NCBI GenBank assembly: GCA_907165065.1
Contig: OU015527.1
Location: 18,055,686-18,119,685, forward strand
Source: Caprimulgus europaeus
Taxonomy: Eukaryota; Chordata; Aves; Caprimulgiformes; Caprimulgidae
Direction of reading: 5' to 3'
DNA length: 64,000 bases
Under the pieces are notes generated by a model. It did no database searches. It saw nothing but the letters and a program-made list of their open reading frames with translations, and was not told the DNA's origin. The stretch's first letter is position 1. Each line of letters begins with the position of its first letter. Positions 25,776 to 36,850 of this stretch are shown piece after piece. The translations under genes were made by a program, and so were the position numbers.

Positions 25776-28700
25776 AAAACATGTTCGAGAAACAAAAACA
25801 ATGGGAATATGGTAAGAGGAAAGAACAGAAAATATGTGATGTAACTCTCTTCTGAAAAATTTAACTACAAAGAAGGGAAAGAATTGCTCTCCATATACGC
25901 CAAATTTGAGATAAAGTACAGCATTAAATGGTGGTAGGGGAGATTGGGTTAGGTATGAAGAAAACTTCTCCAATAGAAAGAACAGAGAAGGACTGGAACA
26001 GATGGAGGAGGTTGTTAAGTTTCTGCTGCTGAAAATGTGTAAGAACAGGTGAAGGAAACACCCTTATGTGTGGTGAACACTTTCCTCAGCTTTGGGAAAG
26101 CAGGATGGTTTACAAAGTCTCTCTAATCTCTCTCAAGCTTTATTTTTGTATGATTTCTCTCTGCATTACAACAGCTAGCTTCAGTTAAGCCACTGAGCTG
26201 AACATTGGAAATATTGTTTTGGCATCTTAAACATGCTGCATGAAAAGATTATGTAGCAATTCTTAATCAGGTTTAATGCTTGCTACTTTTACACATCAAG
26301 TAAAGCATATTAGGCTTTTCTTACCATAATCTTATAAAATATTAGTGATATCACCTATTGTCATATCACACTTAAATAACCACAATACATGCTAGTGAGA
26401 AGAAGCTTAGAAATGTCTATGACATATTTTTTAGCAGCAGCTGATTTTCTCTGCTTAAAAATTCAGTCTGGAAAATCACACCTAATTTTTAAGATCTCTA
26501 AAAGGGCCCATTAAAAATACTTGCAAGAGCAAATCAGATTTAAAAAGCACACCTTGAAATAAGTGCACTACAACTGACACCATCCAATTTCACCCTGACC
26601 ATTGATTCATTCCTTACCCTACAGGACTGCTTGGCAAGGAGTTACCTTGTTAATGTTGTAATACATTTTTAGACTCAAAGTGAAATTTGTCAGATTTCTT
26701 TTGCTTCCACTTAAAAAGTGTTAAGTGTAAATTAAGAGACCATACAACACCTAGGAAAAATAATTAAGCTCATTCAGTGTCTGAAATAGAATTAAGTCCC
26801 TTTTTGAGGGTCAGAACACAATTACATGACTATAGAATCACCAAAATACACTGTTAGGTACATTGTCAAGGGACAATGTGATTTTTTTCCACATCACCAC
26901 TCAGAAATGCCTTATCATATAACTTGCTTGAACATATTTACTCACAATTCCTTATTAAATAGTCTAATTTTCCCATGCAATAAACTGGTTTATGATACAC
27001 TGTGAATACAAAACACAAGGTTAAGTGTTTGCACTGTAAGGAGATATGGTACATAAACAGATTAGGAGCATTAGTAAAGGTAAGTAAATCAATCTGTCCT
27101 CCCCTATCAAGAAGTGTTATTAAAATAAATGTGGTTATTCATATAACAAAAATGCTGTGGGTGTTTTAGGCTGAGAGAGCAATCCAAGTCATTGAGCTCA
27201 TTGGAAGAAAGCAAGAATCCTCCACCTCCTGCCCACAGCTGTTCATCATATTCTACCATCTCTGGTTATTAATATTAGTATTAAATATATTCCTGTCCAA
27301 TTGGGTTCACTGATGTTTCCAGTTTTTGAGTCTATTCTTTTCCTCTACGTTAAACAAATCTAACGATTTCTATCCATAGCAAATGCAGAGCTGATGAGCA
27401 AATGGCTGATAAAAATTCCTAGTATTCCTTTGTGCTCATCTCTTGCACTTAAGATTCTTGTCATGCCCTGGGTATTCTAGCTGTCTGATACTGTTCCTTT
27501 CTTTACAATTCTAGCACTTTCTCTGCTGAACATTTCTCTGTCCAGAACATTTGGTGCACTGCCTAGTACCAAGTAAAATCTGCTTGCAATGTAAGAACAT
27601 GTGGAGAAATTATGTGTTTTTGTCACACCCTATTAAACGGTATTCAAAACACAATGCCCCAGAAACTAAATTGATTGTAGGTTTTATAACCCTTTTCAGG
27701 CTAATGGAAACAATTTAGTACCATGAACGAAAACATAGCTAGTGCAGCTGTGGGAATCTTAAATTGCTCAGCTCAGCAGTTCTGTTCCAGCTTAAGTAGG
27801 ATAAAGTAGTTAAAGTTCAGTTAGATTCCATTCTTCTGGATCTTTGACAGATCATTTCAGATTAAAGTCTTCAAAGTTTTCAACATTCTTTGTAAAAGAC
27901 ATTCTGAGGAATTCCTGGTTTGTGCTTTTAACTTGGGGGCAGTGGGAGGGAACTGTAAGAACTGTGAAGAGACGGAAAGTGGGGGCAGGAACAACATGGG
28001 GAAGTTTTCAATCATTTTGTAAAGTGTCTTCAGTTTGGTTTTATTGTTAATATACCAAGTGGAGAAAAACAATAAACCAAGAAACAATTAAAAGGCTTTC
28101 TTAAAACTTTAATGATTTAGCTAAGACTACAAAAGCTAGAGATGTAGAGTCAAGATTGAAAGTCAACACTTAAGTCCACCCTAGGAATCTACTGTAGCTC
28201 CTTCTGTCCTTAAGGATAGAAATTTTCTCCTATGTTAATTCACATTTCTATATTTAAAACTGAATGCCATAATTAAAAGCTTGACAGGCAAGAGGGATAC
28301 TTGGCTATGGGAGAACTCCGCACTACTCTTTACAAAACAAATCCTCTACCTAGCCCCTTACGAGAAGGAATCATTAACAAGGGTATTACCTGCACTGTAC
28401 TAGCAGAAAAACATCTGTGAATATTATTTGACAAATTGATCACTAAATGAGCCATTAGCTTGCAGGGGTTTTGGATTGCCTTAGGAAAGGAGGGTGCTAT
28501 ATAGCACAAAGGCTTACAGATGCAAAACACTGACTGTCAAAAAAACATATTCCAGAATAAAAGTAGTAATAAAGTAAGCCTAGTATGAAAATGTACCCTT
28601 TCTAAAAAGTAAGCCATTTATGAGAAGCAGTAGTAAAACTGTTTAATTCCTCTGTGCCTCTAGGGAGAAATCTAATCCTTTTGAGAAGTGATGGAGAGAA

Positions 28701-31700
28701 AAATGAAGCCAATGGTGTGTTTGCCAGTGAGAGAATGCTGTGGAAACAAAGTTAGTAATTTTACTATTCCTGCTTGCCAAGAGTTGACAGGTGCGTAGTT
28801 TCTTATTGTTCTGAAAGGCAGCCAGAAACCACAGTTTAATATGCATCTATGTCTTCATTGTAGGGGAAAAAACAGCTGTCTCTCTGGCACATGATACAAG
28901 ATGATAGAAATATTGAGACATACTCTTCTTTACAATATGTTATCATCATTTGCATGGCTTCTTTTGATCTTCCAACAAAACACACAGCTGGAAGGAAAAA
29001 GAAATGCTGCAGCCTAGTCCAGATCAGACATGATGTGGCAACCTCTGCTCTCATAAACAATTATTTCGCACTGCCTAATCACTTCAACAAGAATTTTTCA
29101 CATGAACAAGGGTTGGAAGATAAGAGTCATATTTTTGGCACAGCAGATCCAAAGACTTTCTACAAACAGGTCCATTAAACTTGCAAGTAAACAAAAACAG
29201 GGAAATACCAGGTTATTTCAGACAAACATGAGGTAATAATTTCCAACCATTCTTAAAGAATTACTCCCACAAATCCTTCAGTTTTCAAACTGATGAGAGG
29301 TGTCTGCGATTAATAAAGCTTTTGAATGGAAAAGGTTTCCTCACTCAAGAATGATGTGTGTTTTCCTGTAATATGTGGCAAAGCATTCTTTTAAATCCTA
29401 ATTCCCTCAGGAAGGTAAAATGTACATACATTCTATACACACACGCACACACAGACAATGTACCAGATGCAATAAGTTGTAAGAAATATTAGGCTCTGCG
29501 TATTAAATTTCCTTTCTGTGCAGAAGTATGCTACAGTGTTAAAAGCTCATGATGACTGGCTGGCAGATTTTAAATTGGATAGGCATAAAATATCTCCACT
29601 GTGTCCAGGCTAGTATGATTTGATATATTGTCATATATAATTTAAAGATAAGACTTGCAACTTTTATATTTACCAGAGTATGAGAAAGGGGATTACTATA
29701 TTTATTCAAATAATAAAATTTTGGAAATTCTGACACTCTTACAAAAATACTAGCTTTTAGAGAAACACTGGGCTTGACCAGTAAGCTTCAAAAAGCTCAA
29801 CAAAACTTTTAATTATAAGAGAAAGGTCCTTTAGGCTAATGTTGCATATAGTTACTTACACTTACCATGTCAATCTGTTAAAAATATCAAACAAAATAAG
29901 ACTCAATTACCAGAAAAATTAGGCAAGTCAGAGATAAGCACAGAATAATTCTTGGACTAGGAGACAGAGGTGTAATTTTTTTCACTTCATTGTCAGAAGC
30001 TCCTGATGCATAAGGAAGGAAGTGATTTTGGGATAAAAAACTATAATTTTACACTAAATTTTAACACAAGGAGGAAACACAAATTTGGTAATTTATTCTG
30101 TTAGTTAAGGAAGAACGTCACTGAATTAAGACTTGAAAGTCACATTATGAAAATTCTTCTCTTCAGTTCTCTGCAATAACTATTCACCACATTTTTATAG
30201 TCCTAGGTAAACCCCAGTCTGCAAGTGGTTGACCAAACTAAACAGATACCAGATACCAACATGGAGGATCATCCCTTTCACACTGCACCTAGGGACGTTG
30301 TAAGCTGCAATGAAATCATCTCAACAAACAGACCAAGGACAGACTCATAATTATTTTCTCCTAATGAAGTTTCTTCTTACAGAGCCACACTGATACACTG
30401 AATTCCCTATGCTTGGGAGTAAGATCAGATCATTACATTATATAACAGATTGGAAGAAAAATTACATTTCCAAAGATGTATTAAAAAGGAATCAAAATCA
30501 AAAAAGAAGATATTCATATGAAGGGCTTCAAACCATTTGTGGAAAACTTGTAGTTTTCAGTCATTTTTCCAAATCAAATTAGGCCATGAAAGAAAAGAGA
30601 AAATGGGTAACACTGCTTCTTCCACAGTTTTAATTTTTGTACTGCTCAGCATCTCTCAGCCCAACACTTCCAGCAGAGCTGACATGAATGTATGCCTGGC
30701 ATGGGTAAAGTGCCTGGCATGGGTAAAGTCATCTGTGACATAGTGTGGTTTTGCAATGTGGACAAGACATGACCTAAAGCTGTAACATGGTGTCTGACAT
30801 CTTTCTATAATTGTACTTCATAGTCTGGAAAATAAACCCAAGAAAGGAAACCCATGGTCCCGACCTGGCCAAACAAGTCAGCTGAAGCTGTAGTGTCTGA
30901 TTCTGAATGCATCACAATTAAAAGTACCAGTCCTTTGCAATATCTCCAGATACCTGCCAGTGCTCCCTCATTTTTTTTAAAAAAAACGAGTTTGGTTGTA
31001 TTTTTTAACTTTTTATTTTTATGTTTAAGAATGTGGAATAAATAAGAATCTTTGTTCAAATGCACTGATGAATTAAACTTCCTCCAGGCCTTGTTTATCT
31101 CACCCTATTCAATAAGTACATTTGCTAGAATTGGAAAGTCTTATTCTGGTGTCACTACTACAACAGATAGCTTTCCATCTGAAAAGTCCTCAAGTGTCCT
31201 AGTTCAAATCTCAGTCTGCAACTTGCAAGCAATTCCCTATTTGACAAAAAAAAAAAAAATTGTCTCACTTTCAATCAGAATCTTACACACAATTGCTTCC
31301 TAATGTGACACCTAAAAGTATAAAGCTGAACATGCTGTGTCCACATGCATAAGGACATGTGATCACATACACACAAACTCCTCCTCAAAATACCAAAAAA
31401 CTCATTCTATCAGAATGAGCCACTGAAGTTGTTTCTTTTTTTTTTCTTTTTTTTCTTTTTTTTTTTTCATTGCAGACTTGGCAAACAAACGCTCAGAAAT
31501 CATGAGGAATGTACGGTTTCCATGTCAAACTCTAACCCCAAATCAGTTTTAGGGATTAAGAAAATTATTTCTTTTAATAATTTTGAGCACAATTAAGTCA
31601 CTACTGTATTAGTGTTCTGCCACAAAGGAACAGAAATGACTGACATGCTAACTTTTCAAAATTTAGTTTGCAGAACTAAAAGAATGGCTCAATAAGAATG

Positions 31701-31863
31701 TATAACCCTGGAGAATTAGAATGTAACCCCGGAGCTAAGGGACCTCAAGGGCAAAAGAAATAAGGCATTTATTGTCACATAGGTGCAAGCAGAAAAGGAA
31801 ACCGCATTTTTTTGTGTCCACGAATCTCAATTATAAATTAGGCAGTGTCGTTGAGGTACTTAA
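25776..31863. other. Unique AT-rich DNA, no gene seen
   Basis: No exon or transposon is recognisable. Minor features: an interrupted (CA)n stretch at 29437-29454, an exact 18-bp tandem duplication at 30693-30728, and a polypyrimidine tract (T runs broken by single C) at about 31432-31469. Open frames of up to about 95 codons have no family resemblance. Confidence 0.6.
30693..30728. repeat. Exact 18-bp tandem duplication
   Basis: The unit TGCCTGGCATGGGTAAAG occurs twice with no gap (30693-30710 and 30711-30728). It is a multiple of three and lies in a 68-codon open frame, but that frame shows no other sign of being coding. Confidence 0.85.
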
Positions 31864-34387
31864 AATCGTAGAATATCTTGAGCTGGAAGGGACCCATGAG
31901 GATCATTAAGTCCAACACCTGGCTCCATAGAGGGCAACCTAAAAGTTAAACTGTATAGCTAGGAGCATTGTCCAACCACTTTTTGAACACCAACAAGATT
32001 GAAGACATAACTACTTCTCTGGGGAGCTTGTTCCAGTACTTCACTATCCTCTCAATGAAGAACTGTTTCCTGATATCCAATCCAAACTTCTTGTGACACA
32101 GCTTTAAACTGTTCCCTCATGACGATCACTGGACCCCAGAGAGAAGAGATCAGCACCTCCTTTTCCATTCCCTTTCATGAGGAAGATGTAGACAGCAATG
32201 AGGTCACCCATTAGTCTCCTCTTCCCCCAGCTGAACAAACCAGGTCTCTTCAGCTGCTCCTAAGTCATGCCCTTTAGCCCTCTCATCATCTTTGTTGTCT
32301 TCCTTTGGACACATTCTAGTATTTTTATATCCTTTTTATATATTGAAGGCCAAAACTTCACACAGTACTTAAGGTGATGCCGCACCAATGTTGAGTTTAG
32401 TGGGACAATCTCTTATTCTCAATAGTTAGCTATACTGTACTTAATGGTTGTCTCTTTTGACCTTCAGGGCACACTGCTGACTCACATTCAGATAACCACC
32501 AACCCAAACCCCCAGATCCCTTTCTGCAAGGCTGCAGCCTCTTGTCCTACAGTCTATATTTACATCCAGGATTACACCATTGCCGGCGCAGAATCTGGCA
32601 TTTGTCCTTGTCACATTTCACGAAGCTGGTGATTGCCTAGCACTCTGATCTATCAAGATCTCTCTGTAAGGCCTCTCTTCCCCTGAGGGAATCAACGGTA
32701 CCTTCTAGTTTAGTACTGTTGACAAACTTACTCAACTTCTGTGTCCAGGTCATTAATAAAAGCATTGAAGAGAGCTGGCCCTAAAATTGAGCCTCGGGGA
32801 ATACCACTAGTGACTGGCCACCAGCTGGATGTTAACCCAAATACTACAACTCTTTAAACTCCATTCTTCAGCTAACTGTTTACCCGTCACATTGTGCACA
32901 TGTCCAGCTGCATGGTGGACATTTTGTCCAGAAGGATACCTTGAGAGACATTATCAAAACCTTTACTAAAAGAAAAAGAAAAAGAAAAAGAAAAAGAAAA
33001 AGAAAAAGAAAAAGAAAAAGAAAAAGAAAAAGAAAAAGAAAAAGAAAAAGAAAAAGAAAAAGAAAAAGAAAAAGAAAAAGAAAAAGAAAAAGAAAAAGAA
33101 AAAGAAAAAGAAAAAGAAAAAGAAAAAGAAAAAGAAAAACAAAAACAAAAAGAAAAACAAAAAGAAAAACAAAAAGAAAAAGAAAAAGAAAAAGAAAAAC
33201 AAAAAGAAAAAGAAAAAGAAAAAGAAAAACAAAACAAAAAAACCCAACACATCCACTACCTTCCTTTTGTCCACCAGGCAGGTAACTTTTCATCAAAGGA
33301 TATTAAGTTGGTAAGGTATGACTTTCCCGTGATGAACCTATGTTGGCTTTGACCAATAACTGCATTGTCTTTCAAGTGTTTTTCAGTAATGCCCAGAATA
33401 ATCTTCTCCATAATTTTACCAGGCACTGAAGAGAGACTGACAGGCTTAAAATAACCAGGGTCTTCTTTCTGGTCCTTCTTGAAAACTGGAATAACTTTTG
33501 CTAGCTTCCAGTCAACTGGAACGTCTCCAGAGTCCCAAGACTATTGATAACAGAGAAAGGTCTTGCAATAACATTGATTAGGTCTCAGTATTCTGGGATG
33601 AGTCCCATCAGGCCTCATAGACTTATGTACGTTCAGTTTCAGCAGTAAATTCTGTACAAATTCAAAGACAACTGAGAGTCTATCACTCCCCCAGTCTGGG
33701 GGGGGGGGGGCTCCAGGAGTTCTAAGGCCCATTGCTGGTGTTAAAGACAGATTAAGGTGGCATGAAATGTCTGTGCTTTATCATCATCCCTGTTTCTGAG
33801 GTGATAATCAACCCCATCAAGTAATAGACCAATGCTCTCTTTAGTCCTCCTTTTGGTGTTAACATCTTTTTTAAAAAATACACATTTTTCTCCTACAGTG
33901 GTTATCAGCACATCTGTAGTCCTCTGGTGTGGCCTGACCCTACTTTCAAAGTCCTTACACTTTCATTTTTTGCCTAAGTATCCAGAAGGAGATAGATGTT
34001 CAGCCAACCCAGCCTTCTGCCCCAATTGCTCGACTTTTGAAACATTGGAAATTACTACTTCTGTGCTCTTGTAAAAGATGGCTCTTAGAAAGTGACCAGA
34101 ATTTGTGGACACAAGTACCCTCAAAAGCAGATTCCCAGGAAACATTACTAACTAGTTTCTTGAGCAGCCTAAAGCCTGCTCTTCCAAAATCCAGGGTAAC
34201 ATCTCTTTTTCTCATATTGCCAAAGATTTTAAGTTCGACCTTTTCATGATCACTGTGGCCAAGACAGACACCAATCCTCACTGCGCTCATGACACCATGT
34301 CTGTTTGCAAACATCAGATCTAGGAGGGAACCTTTCGTATTCAGCTCCCTTAGCATCTGTATCAAAAAGTTATCTTCACAGTCCTTC
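31864..34387 (-). mobile_element. Old CR1 retrotransposon, 3' two-thirds, minus strand
   Basis: The CR1 3' end is at the left (AATCGTAGAATATCTTGAGC) and coding remnants run rightwards. Read on the minus strand from right to left, they are the linker block KFLKDCEDNFLIQ and GSLLDLMFANRHGV near 34280-34410, the RT N-terminal block VHKSMRPDGTHPRIL near 33600, a GKSYLTNLISFDEK-like block near 33300, and SKGFDNVSQGILLDK (RT motif A and after) at 32900-32970. Frames are broken many times, so the copy is old. A (AAAAAG)n expansion interrupts it at motif A (32968-33240), and a run of 13 G sits at 33698-33710. The 5' part continues at 35205-35590 beyond a nested plus-strand CR1. Together the two pieces retain parts of both endonuclease and reverse transcriptase, the longest CR1 in the window. 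Confidence 0.88.
32968..33240. repeat. (AAAAAG)n hexanucleotide array
   Basis: Some 28 uninterrupted AAAAAG units run to about 33139, followed by roughly 100 bp of AAAAAG mixed with AAAAAC, ending at AACCCAACAC. The array lies inside the old minus-strand CR1, between the codons for VDVV and for FSKAFD, where YLDFSK would normally be. It opens long artefactual frames in several readings (Lys-Arg repeats on plus; Phe-Leu, Phe-Ser or poly-Phe repeats on minus). These should not be called proteins. Its pure left side and degenerate right side suggest recent growth from the left end. Confidence 0.97.
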
Positions 34388-35204
34388 AGGAACTTGACAG
34401 GCTTGGGGAGTGGGCCCAAGCAAACCTCAAGAAGTTCAACAAGGACAAGTTCAACAACCTGCACCTAGTTTGGGTCAATCTCCAGTGTTCATACAGACTA
34501 GGGGATGAAGGGATTGAGAGCAGAGTAGAAGGACATGGTGATACAGATGAATGAAAAATTAGACATAAGGTGGCAATGTGCACTTGCAGCCCAGAAAACC
34601 AGCTGCATCCTGGGCTGCATCAAAAGCTTGGCCAGAATGTGGAAGGAAGTGATTCTCTCCCTCTACTCTACTCTTGTGAGACCCCGCCTGGAGTACTTCA
34701 TCCAGCCCTGGAGTCCTTGACATAGGAAACATACGGACCTATTACAGCGGTTCCAGAGGAGGACCATGAAAATGACCAGAGGGATGGAACTCCTCTGCTA
34801 TGAAGAAAGGTTGAGAGTGTTGGGGTTGTTCAGCCTGGAGAAAAGAAGGCTCTGGGGAGACCTTCTTGTAGCCTTTCAATAGTTAGTGACGGCCTATAAA
34901 AAAGTTGGAGAGAAACATTTTACCAAGGCCTGTAGTGACAGACAAAGGACAACAGTTTCAAAATGAAAAAGGGTAGACTTAGACTGGATGTAGGGAAGAC
35001 ATTTTTTTCACATGGGAGTGTGAGACCCTGGAACAGGTTGCCCAGAGAAAATGTGGATGCCCCATCCCTGGAAGTGTTCAAAGTCAGGTTAGATGGAGCT
35101 TTGAGCAACCTCAATTAGTCAAAGATTTTCATGCCCATGTCAGGAGGTTTGCACTAGATGTACTTTAAAAATCCCTTCCAACCCAAATCATTCTGAAATT
35201 ATCT
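34388..35204 (+). mobile_element. Nested CR1 retrotransposon, 5'-truncated, plus strand
   Basis: A plus-strand CR1 3' segment inserted into the minus-strand copy that flanks it on both sides. It starts in the codons for the region after FADD (GAACTTGACAGGCTTGGGG, an ELDRLG-like reading) and includes blocks reading MNEKLDIRWQCALAAQKTSC and LYSTLVRPRLEYFIQPWSP. Further on lie remnants of the KRRLWGDLL and NRLPRE blocks, then the 3' UTR and a worn tail, ATTCTGAAATTATCTGAATT. It has multiple stops and frameshifts. Because it interrupts the other CR1, it is the younger of the two. Confidence 0.9.
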
Positions 35205-35590
35205 GAATTTCCTAGACCTCATCAGATCTACTGTATGAGTCACAGTTAACATGTCAGAAGCTGAAATTGCGTGTAAGGACAAAGGCAACTGATTTAGAGA
35301 TGCTAGTTAATTCCTTGTAAACTAATACATTGGTATCTTTACCCTGACTGTGTGATCTATAGCAGACTCCCACCACATCTGCTTTACTAGCTTTTCCCCT
35401 AATCCTTACCCAGAGGCTCTCAACCATGTCAGCCCCAACTGCAAGCACTGTACAGTCCAGCCCCTCCTTTACACACAGCGCTACCCCTCCGCCTCCCCTG
35501 TCCTGCCCATCGCTCCTCCTGAGAGCCTGTAACCGTCCATCATAGCACTCCAGTCACAGTGCTCTGTGATGTGGACCATGTGATGTGCAG
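35205..35590 (-). mobile_element. Old CR1 retrotransposon, 5' part with endonuclease remnant, minus strand
   Basis: The continuation of the element at 31864-34387. On the minus strand, the frame at 35254-35448 reads MVESLWVRIRGKASKADVVG, then VCYRSHSQGKDTNVLVYKEL, a clear match to the CR1 apurinic-like endonuclease domain. Just upstream (to about 35590) are remnants of the preceding endonuclease block, including an AVMDGYKLF-like stretch and a GGGVALCV-like stretch, with frameshifts. The expected GDFN-type catalytic stretch near 35250 reads TRNFSF, so the acid residue is lost. Similarity stops at about 35590, where GC-rich sequence of unknown origin begins. Confidence 0.85.
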
Positions 35591-36237
35591 CCCACCACAC
35601 TGCACCACGCATGTGGAGCACCAGTTGCTAGAGGCAGCTCTTTGTGCATCCCTGAGGCTGAGCTCGAGTGGCCAGGAGCGGCTGAACACGCCTCGCACTC
35701 TGGCTGCCCAGACACCTTGACCCAGGCCAGGCTTGGGCAACCATCTGGTGGGGCTGCCCATGTCACAGTGAAGGGCCACACAGGAGAAAGGTCTTTGGGT
35801 ACTTGTTCTGAGGTGGCCCCCATGCCCAGGTTGCTGGGGGCTGTCCCTGCCCTTGGTGGCCGTGCACTGGGCCCAGCTGGGACAGCCTGCTGGGCTCCTT
35901 CCCTGTGGAGCAGCAGACTCCTGGTGTCACCGCAGCAGGGCCAAGAGCCAGGTCACAGCCTGGCCCTGGCCAGGGGCTTCTGCTGTGCCCCAAGCAGCCA
36001 GGTAGCTCATTAACCAAGGGCAACATTGCCTGTCTCTCAGTCAGGAAGAGTCCAGCAGAGCCCTTCCACTCTAAGACAAAGGGTGACCCCCTTCAGCACA
36101 GGGCTGGGACACCCCTTCTGCAAGCAATGCTCCCTCCCCAGGGCTCGTGTGAGCAGAGGACATCAACCAAGGACTTGCCATGACGATGGGTCCTTGCAGT
36201 CATCTTCTCCTCTACCCATCCTATTCCCAGAACTATA
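35591..36237. other. GC-rich segment of unknown origin
   Basis: About 650 bp with far more G and C than the surrounding AT-rich DNA, including CCTGGCCCTGGCCAGG-like stretches. It sits between the 5' end of the old CR1 and a short CR1 3' end. Open frames of up to 142 codons (plus, 35585-36013) are expected from the low stop-codon density and match nothing I know. It could be a lost CR1 5' region, part of another transposon, or a host element. I cannot decide. Confidence 0.5.
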
Positions 36238-36349
36238 GAAGCATAGAATCGTTTAGGTTGGAAAGGATGTTTAAGGTTATTGAGTCCAACAGTAAACCTA
36301 ACACTATCATGTCCACCACTAAACCATGTCCCTGAGCACCACATCATAA
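36238..36349 (-). mobile_element. Short CR1 3'-end fragment, minus strand
   Basis: About 110 bp matching the complement of a CR1 3' UTR: ATAGAAGCATAGAATCGTTT, then TAGGTTGGAAAGGATG, GAGTCCAACAGTAAACC and CACCACTAAACCATG. It resembles the 3' UTR of the plus-strand copies ending at 25775 and 53072, so it likely belongs to that subfamily, strongly 5'-truncated. Confidence 0.85.
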
Positions 36350-36850
36350 AGGTGAGTTGTTAGTCCATGAGCATGTGAAACACCCTGTCCTGTCTCACAC
36401 CTCTGCAGTCAGCTTTCCAAGCAATGTCCATGTCTTGGCTCCTCCAGGAGAGGGCAGCCAGCATCTCTGGCACAGGGAGGGCTGCTACACATCAGTGTAA
36501 CACTTCGAGCAACAGACCACAACATGTGCCACTGCACTGAAGTTTCATGCTGTGGACCCAGCTGTTGGTCCTTGAGAAGAAAAGCTGGCCTGAGAAGGCA
36601 GGTCAGCCCCTCTGCCAACTACCACCTTGCACTGAGCTGCAAAGACGGGGTCAGGTTCGTGTTTGAGGGAGCTGCCCTATGTCACCATTGCACAAATACT
36701 GTCTTGAGTGCTCCAAGATAGAGAAGTCATGGGGAGGCCTGCTTCTTGTTTCCCTCTCTACTCCCTCATGAGCTGTGAGTGGCACAGGAAAGAAGTGCCT
36801 CAGGGGCTGAGCTGGAAATGCAGAGCAGAAAGAGTGGCAAGTATGTGATG
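36350..36850. other. Moderately GC-rich segment, unidentified
   Basis: This continues the GC-rich composition found left of the small CR1 fragment, which suggests the CR1 inserted into a single GC-rich unit spanning roughly 35.6-36.85 kb. No gene or known repeat is recognisable. Composition returns to AT-rich after about 36850. Confidence 0.45.

Noticed and set aside
31203-31220. AGTTCAAATCTC, considered as a tRNA T-loop (B box)
   Set aside because: No matching A box, acceptor stem or anticodon arm could be built around it.
32880-33296. Long frames with Lys-Arg, Phe-Leu, Phe-Ser or poly-Phe repeats on both strands
   Set aside because: They are readings of the (AAAAAG)n array extended into dead CR1 sequence, not proteins.
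35585-36013. 142-codon plus-strand frame in the GC-rich island
   Set aside because: Stop codons are rare in GC-rich DNA and opposite-strand frames of similar quality overlap it; no family resemblance.
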